Source of the DNA: an uncultured Prochlorococcus sp.
Lineage (GTDB): Bacteria > Cyanobacteriota > Cyanobacteriia > PCC-6307 > Cyanobiaceae
Reading direction: 5' to 3'
Assembly: GCA_902590355.1 (NCBI GenBank)
Contig: CACIWI010000002.1
Coordinates: 25,695-89,694 of the forward strand
Length of the DNA: 64,000 bases
The notes below the pieces were generated by a model. It searched no databases. It was given only the letters and a program-made list of their open reading frames with translations, and was not told the origin of the DNA. Position 1 is the stretch's first letter, and the number at the start of each line of letters is the position of its first letter. Position numbers and translations under genes: made by a program. Below, in pieces: positions 60,889-64,000 of this stretch.

Positions 60889-61899
60889 ATGCAATTTTCT
60901 GATAGATATCTAAGTATTTGGGTTTTCTTAGCAATGTGTATTGGATCTTTATCCGGTTATTTATTTCCTAATTTATCTCAATTTATAGGCGGATTAGAAC
61001 TCTCAAGAATAAATCTTCCAATAGCAATTCTTATCTGGGGAATGATTTTCCCAATGATGTTATCAATAGATTTCAAGTCAATAATAAATTTGAAATATAA
61101 GATTAAAGGATTTTCTATTGTCCTTTTTATTAATTGGTTAATAAAACCAGTTGCAATGGCAATCATTGCAGCCTCTTTTTTATATTTTTTATATGGTAAT
61201 TTGATAGATCCTGTACTTGCTAAAGAATATGTTTCTGGAATGATCCTATTAGGAATAGCGCCATGTACAGCAATGGTTTTTGTCTGGAGTAATCTTGCTA
61301 AAGGCGATCCTTTATTTACTTTAATACAAGTAGCTATTAATGATCTAATATTAATTTTAGCCTTTCCATTATTGTCAAAAATTCTTTTAGGATTTAACAG
61401 TATAGATATCCCGTTAGATACTGTTTTCGGTTCTGTAATAATCTTTATTTTGGTACCACTTTTTCTAGCAATATTTTTAAAAAATAAAATCTATAGCGAA
61501 AAAAAAATAAAAAGTATTTTGAATAAAAGTAAAAGTTATTCGTTATTTTTTTTAATTCTTACAGTCTTTTTATTATTCTTTGTTCAATCAAAATCTATAT
61601 TACAAAATCCTATTCATATAATCTTAATTTCAATTCCATTAATAATACAGACTCTTTTTATTTTTTATTTAACTGCTTTTTCAATGAAGTTTTTTAGGCA
61701 AAAGTATTCTATTTCCTGTCCAGGCTCGATGATAGCCGCTTCAAACTTTTTTGAACTTGCAGTAGCTGTATCGATAACTCTTTTTGGTATTAATTCAGGA
61801 GCTGCTTTGGCTACCATAGTTGGGGTACTAGTAGAAGTTCCTTTGATGCTTTATTTAGTAAATATTTCTAAGTCTTCCAAAATATTATTTATAAAGTAA
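60889..61899 (+). CDS. Arsenite efflux transporter, ACR3 family
   Basis: Exports arsenite (III), made from arsenate that entered with phosphate. 336 residues, ten helices; GIAPCTAMVFVWSNLAKGD (about 124-142) has the conserved Cys and is the ACR3 signature; SNFFELAVAVSITLFGINSG near the C-terminus. It follows phnE by 45 nt, and no arsenate reductase gene is seen in the window. Its place in a phosphorus-acquisition unit fits arsenate stress under low phosphate. Confidence 0.92.
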   Translation: MQFSDRYLSIWVFLAMCIGSLSGYLFPNLSQFIGGLELSRINLPIAILIWGMIFPMMLSIDFKSIINLKYKIKGFSIVLFINWLIKPVAMAIIAASFLYFLYGNLIDPVLAKEYVSGMILLGIAPCTAMVFVWSNLAKGDPLFTLIQVAINDLILILAFPLLSKILLGFNSIDIPLDTVFGSVIIFILVPLFLAIFLKNKIYSEKKIKSILNKSKSYSLFFLILTVFLLFFVQSKSILQNPIHIILISIPLIIQTLFIFYLTAFSMKFFRQKYSISCPGSMIAASNFFELAVAVSITLFGINSGAALATIVGVLVEVPLMLYLVNISKSSKILFIK

Positions 61900-62056
61900 T
61901 ATTTTCTTCTTCAAGTTTTTTCTTTAGTTCTAGTGGCATATAAGTAATATCTTTTTTAACTGCATCTATCGCATCTTTATACTTTTGAGGATTAGATAAA
62001 AGCGTTTTTATCAAGTTGTATTGACTTTCTATTTCCTGAGAGGAAAATTTACTCAT
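61889..62056 (-). CDS. 55-aa small helical protein
   Basis: MSKFSSQEIESQYNLIKTLL, then KDAIDAVKKDITYMPLELKK. Soluble and helical. Its 3' end overlaps the acr3 gene by 11 nt, tail to tail. A copy of the repeat lies 27-44 nt upstream of its start. Confidence 0.55.
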   Translation of the reverse strand: MSKFSSQEIESQYNLIKTLLSNPQKYKDAIDAVKKDITYMPLELKKKLEEENITL

Positions 62057-62082
62057 TTATAAAAACTTATTACTTTTTTTAT

Positions 62083-62100
62083 TTTAGATTGACTGTCAAT
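62083..62100 (-). repeat. Copy 2 of the TTGACAGTCGATCTA repeat
   Basis: Plus strand TTTAGATTGACTGTCAAT. Differs from the others at one base, which makes the minus-strand core TTGACAGTCAA a perfect 11-bp palindrome. Upstream of the 62056 start. Confidence 0.8.
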
Positions 62101-62153
62101 TTAATCTGTCTTTAAATATCAACTCCTAAAGTAAATTTAATTTTTAAATTATT

Positions 62154-62411
62154 TTGGGTTACTTTAAAAAAGAATTTATTAAATCACTTAAAGTTAAAGG
62201 GTCCATATTTTTAATTGTGTTAATTATTGGATTTATTTACTCAAGTCCAAAATCAAAAGTAATTATTGCAAATTCTTTGACTTCTTCCGCTAAATTTTTA
62301 AACGAAACTGTAGAAATAACAGATAAAGATAGTTGGTTTTCTGAACCTGATTTCATTTTTAGTCTTAGGTTAAAATTACGAGAATTATTGAGAGGAACTC
62401 AAAGAGGTTGA
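62154..62411 (+). CDS. Small membrane protein, 85 aa
   Basis: TTG start. Basic N-terminus (YFKKEFIKSLKVKGS), one helix FLIVLIIGFIYS, then a soluble part ending LRLKLRELLRGTQRG. It is the only plus-strand gene inside the repeat array. Family not recognised. Confidence 0.55.
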   Translation: MGYFKKEFIKSLKVKGSIFLIVLIIGFIYSSPKSKVIIANSLTSSAKFLNETVEITDKDSWFSEPDFIFSLRLKLRELLRGTQRG

Positions 62412-62435
62412 GAAGGAGCTAAATGCTAATTATGG

Positions 62436-62451
62436 TAGATCGACTGTCAAT
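62436..62451 (-). repeat. Copy 3 of the TTGACAGTCGATCTA repeat
   Basis: Plus strand TAGATCGACTGTCAAT. Overlaps the last codons and the stop of the ABM-domain gene (62447), and lies 353 bp from copy 2 and 349 bp from copy 4. Confidence 0.8.
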
Positions 62452-62755
62452 CGTGATATCCAACTTTAGAAACAATATTTCCTGAAACAGGGTCAGTAAC
62501 TCCAAGTTCTGGAGACAACTCTTCCATAAATCCTCTAACCTCATCAAGGTGAGCAATCATAGCTGGTCTTTGAGCTGAAATAGCTTCTGCACTTTTCCAG
62601 ATCCCAACAAAACAGTAATCATAATCTCCAGTTTTAGCGATATATCTTTGAGTCATTCCCTCAAAACTTGTTTTATCTATTACTTCGAAATACTTATCTA
62701 CACAATCAGACTTTAATTTAAATCGAACAACATTCATGAAATTTTGAGCAGTCAT
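62447..62755 (-). CDS. ABM (antibiotic biosynthesis monooxygenase)-like protein, 102 aa
   Basis: Small dimeric alpha+beta barrel. MNVVRFKLKSDCVDKYFEVI, then DYDYCFVGIWKSAEAISAQR and FMEELSPELGVTDPVSG. It matches the ABM/quinol monooxygenase shape; substrate unknown. A hairpin with a T-run sits 8 nt upstream of its start, and the repeat copy 4 lies 30 nt upstream. Confidence 0.7.
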   Translation of the reverse strand: MTAQNFMNVVRFKLKSDCVDKYFEVIDKTSFEGMTQRYIAKTGDYDYCFVGIWKSAEAISAQRPAMIAHLDEVRGFMEELSPELGVTDPVSGNIVSKVGYHD

Positions 62756-62762
62756 AAAAAAA

Positions 62763-62780
62763 GAGGGTTTTTATACCCTC
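62763..62780 (-). terminator. Hairpin with T-run just before the ABM-like gene
   Basis: Stem GAGGGT/ACCCTC, 6-nt loop, T7 run on the minus strand, ending 7 nt before the ABM start codon. It ends the pseudogene's transcript or lies in the ABM leader. Confidence 0.6.
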
Positions 62781-62784
62781 CAAT

Positions 62785-62802
62785 TTTAGATCGACTGTCA
62801 AT
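62785..62802 (-). repeat. Copy 4 of the TTGACAGTCGATCTA repeat
   Basis: Plus strand TTTAGATCGACTGTCAAT. It lies between the DUF3303-like pseudogene stop (62811) and the hairpin before the ABM gene. Confidence 0.8.
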
Positions 62803-62810
62803 CAATTAAA

Positions 62811-63123
62811 TTATCCCATCGCTGCTACTTCTTCAGCAAGTTGTTTATTTCTTAGAATAACTTCTTCATCATTAAAAACAGGAAGTACATTCCATTCAAC
62901 GCCAAATTTTGCTCTCCAAATACCAAAATGTTCAGCCATTTTAAGATGACTGTCAGCTTTGCATGTTACGAAAACTTCTCTGGTTTGAGGAGCATGGACT
63001 CAACTTATCAATTCAAAGCCGTCAAAATTATCCTTAAGTGCGCCGGAAGCAATATATTGTTCAAAGAGTTTGTACCCTTTTCTAAATTCTTTAAAACTCT
63101 TGCGGTAGTTGGGCTTTGGGCTA
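62811..63123 (-). pseudogene. DUF3303-like pseudogene with a TGA and no N-terminus
   Basis: On the minus strand the frame runs from near 63123 through NYRKSFKEFRKGYKLFEQYI and DNFDGFELIS, meets TGA at 63000-63002 where TGG (Trp) is expected, and continues VHAPQTREVFVTCKADSHLK, GIWRAKFGVEWNVLPVFND to TAA 62811. The SHLKMAEHFG...W region resembles DUF3303-type small proteins. There is no start codon before the frame enters the tRNA fragment, so the N-terminus is lost. Confidence 0.65.
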
Positions 63124-63170
63124 TGCCCTCGCCGAGAATTGAACTCGGGGCCTCTCCCTTGCCAAGGGAA
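63124..63170 (-). pseudogene. 3' fragment of a tRNA gene (47 nt)
   Basis: Minus strand: anticodon stem-loop TTCCC TTGGCAA GGGAG (loop with GGC in the anticodon position), variable region, T-arm CCGAG TTCAATT CTCGG, 3' acceptor half CGAGGGC and discriminator A: positions 27-73. The D-arm and 5' acceptor half (GCCCTCG would be expected) are absent. GGC would read Ala, but the G3-U70 pair of alanine tRNAs is not there, so the identity is unsure. Probably a scar of integration at a tRNA gene. Confidence 0.65.
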
Positions 63171-63505
63171 ATTTTTATATACTAAAGCTATTGGTATGAC
63201 TGATGTTAATTGGTATATATTACTAAGTATTAACTATTTAGTGCGATAACTAGTGCGAAGAGAATTAAAGATAAATAAATTGGCGAGGTACTAATTCTAT
63301 TAATAGTTCTACAAAAATCTTTGATTATATTCAGGCTAACTAAAATAATTATTAAGATTAGGGTAAGCTAAGCCATAACCCCTTGTTAGAACTAAATTTA
63401 TTCTACAAATCTATAATATTTAATGCTATAAATACAGTAGTTACACCTACTTTATGTCTTTTTTTGAGCAAGAGCTAGATGCAAAGATGGGCAAATCAAA
63501 TAGTA
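63171..63505. other. Mostly non-coding
   Basis: About 335 nt. A 19-codon plus frame (63454-63513, MSFFEQELDAKMGKSNSNA) overlaps the next gene's start codon and could couple its translation. Nothing else is seen. Confidence 0.4.
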
Positions 63506-63850
63506 ATGCCTAAAAGAGCAACTAAACAGGAAACTGAATTAAGGGTTGCACATGCTGCTGAATTAGTTGCTGAAGGACAAGCCTATTCATCTATTACTTC
63601 CCTTGTTGCCGCAAAATATGGTATCTCAAGAAGAAGAGCCAGGCAGATCACTTCGAATGCTTATCTTTTATTGAAAAATGATATTGAGGAAGGGGACTTA
63701 AATCGCCCTGAAATGACAGCGAAATTAGTATGTACATTAGAAAATGCAATGCATAGAGCAATGAGAGAAAAAGAATATTCTGCAGTTGCAAGTAATGCAA
63801 AAGTCCTTATGAAATTAATAGGTTTAGAAGCAAAAACACAAATTAGATAA
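63506..63850 (+). CDS. Helix-turn-helix DNA-binding protein, possibly phage-derived
   Basis: 114 residues from ATG 63506 (63479 possible). MPKRATKQETELRVAHAAEL, then a likely HTH YSSITSLVAAKYGISRRRAR (about 32-51), and a C-terminal helical part ending LIGLEAKTQIR. The style resembles terminase small subunits or small phage regulators, but this is by eye. No other phage gene is seen. Lies about 340 nt from the tRNA fragment. Confidence 0.6.
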   Translation: MPKRATKQETELRVAHAAELVAEGQAYSSITSLVAAKYGISRRRARQITSNAYLLLKNDIEEGDLNRPEMTAKLVCTLENAMHRAMREKEYSAVASNAKVLMKLIGLEAKTQIR

Positions 63851-63921
63851 TTACTTTTTATTAAAAATATAACTTGCAAAAATCCCTTTCTTTTTGTTTC
63901 TTTTTTTTTCTTTTAAACAAT

Positions 63922-64000
63922 TCATAACTTGCTTATAACTTTAAAATGTGATTCTAATAATGCATTCAATTCTTCTAAAGCAAAGCAGTGGTCTTGGATG
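63922..64000 (-). CDS. C-terminal end of a gene entering from the right
   Basis: Minus-strand frame IQDHCFALEELNALLESHFK, VISKL, TGA at 63922. Only 25 codons are visible, so no identification. Confidence 0.5.
   Translation of the reverse strand, partial: IQDHCFALEELNALLESHFKVISKL

Noticed and set aside
62928-63185. 85-codon plus-strand frame
   Set aside because: It is antisense to the DUF3303-like pseudogene and the tRNA fragment, which explain the sequence better.

Overview
The window is a piece of chromosome from a high-light-adapted Prochlorococcus (marine picocyanobacterium). The evidence is the very low GC, the tiny intergenic gaps, photosystem and cytochrome b6f genes, a lone degenerate phycoerythrin beta gene beside a bilin lyase, a high-light-inducible protein, a PTOX-type oxidase, and many small Prochlorococcus-type hypothetical proteins. 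The strain cannot be fixed from sequence reading alone.

Layout. 1-20.3 kb is core backbone: a partial UvrD-type helicase (runs off the left edge), cpeB/cpeS, metK, an S1 protein, nrdR, psbT-psbB, a 2Fe-2S ferredoxin, psbM, prmC, a TsaC-type gene, minCDE, an HD hydrolase, ctpA, petB-petD and a neutral invertase, with tRNA-Phe and tRNA-Thr. 20.3-26 kb is the rRNA operon (16S, tRNA-Ile, tRNA-Ala, 23S, 5S) with a terminator. 26-30.5 kb holds mutM, psaE, a LysM protein, an aldehyde dehydrogenase and an acetyltransferase. 30.5-44.5 kb is dense in small proteins, many under 60 residues (hli, a polyglutamine peptide, a Nif11-like peptide, a DUF1651-like protein), mixed with PTOX, a CrtISO-type isomerase, TatA, PrxQ, ArfB and a CPBP protease; two disrupted small genes and a possible small RNA end it. 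44.5-49.9 kb has a proline iminopeptidase, a photolyase, tenA-thiD (thiamin salvage) and a cupin.

From about 50 kb the window looks like a genomic island: short orphan genes, a frameshifted DUF3764-like gene with an intact paralogue 5 kb away, an HNH nuclease, an HAD phosphatase, and a phosphorus module (Crp/Fnr-type regulator, phnD-phnC-phnE-phnE importer, ACR3 arsenite efflux). The importer takes up phosphonate or phosphite; arsenite efflux fits the arsenate that enters through phosphate uptake. The island ends near 63.1 kb at a 47-nt tRNA 3' fragment, preceded by a DUF3303-like pseudogene.

The least explained structure is a 16-20 bp repeat (minus strand core TTGACAGTCGATCTA) at 55021, 62083, 62436 and 62785. 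The last three lie about 350 bp apart and bound single small genes. The core carries TTGAC-A-GTCAA dyad symmetry, and three of four copies lie just upstream of minus-strand start codons. It could be a cassette boundary or a shared operator/promoter.
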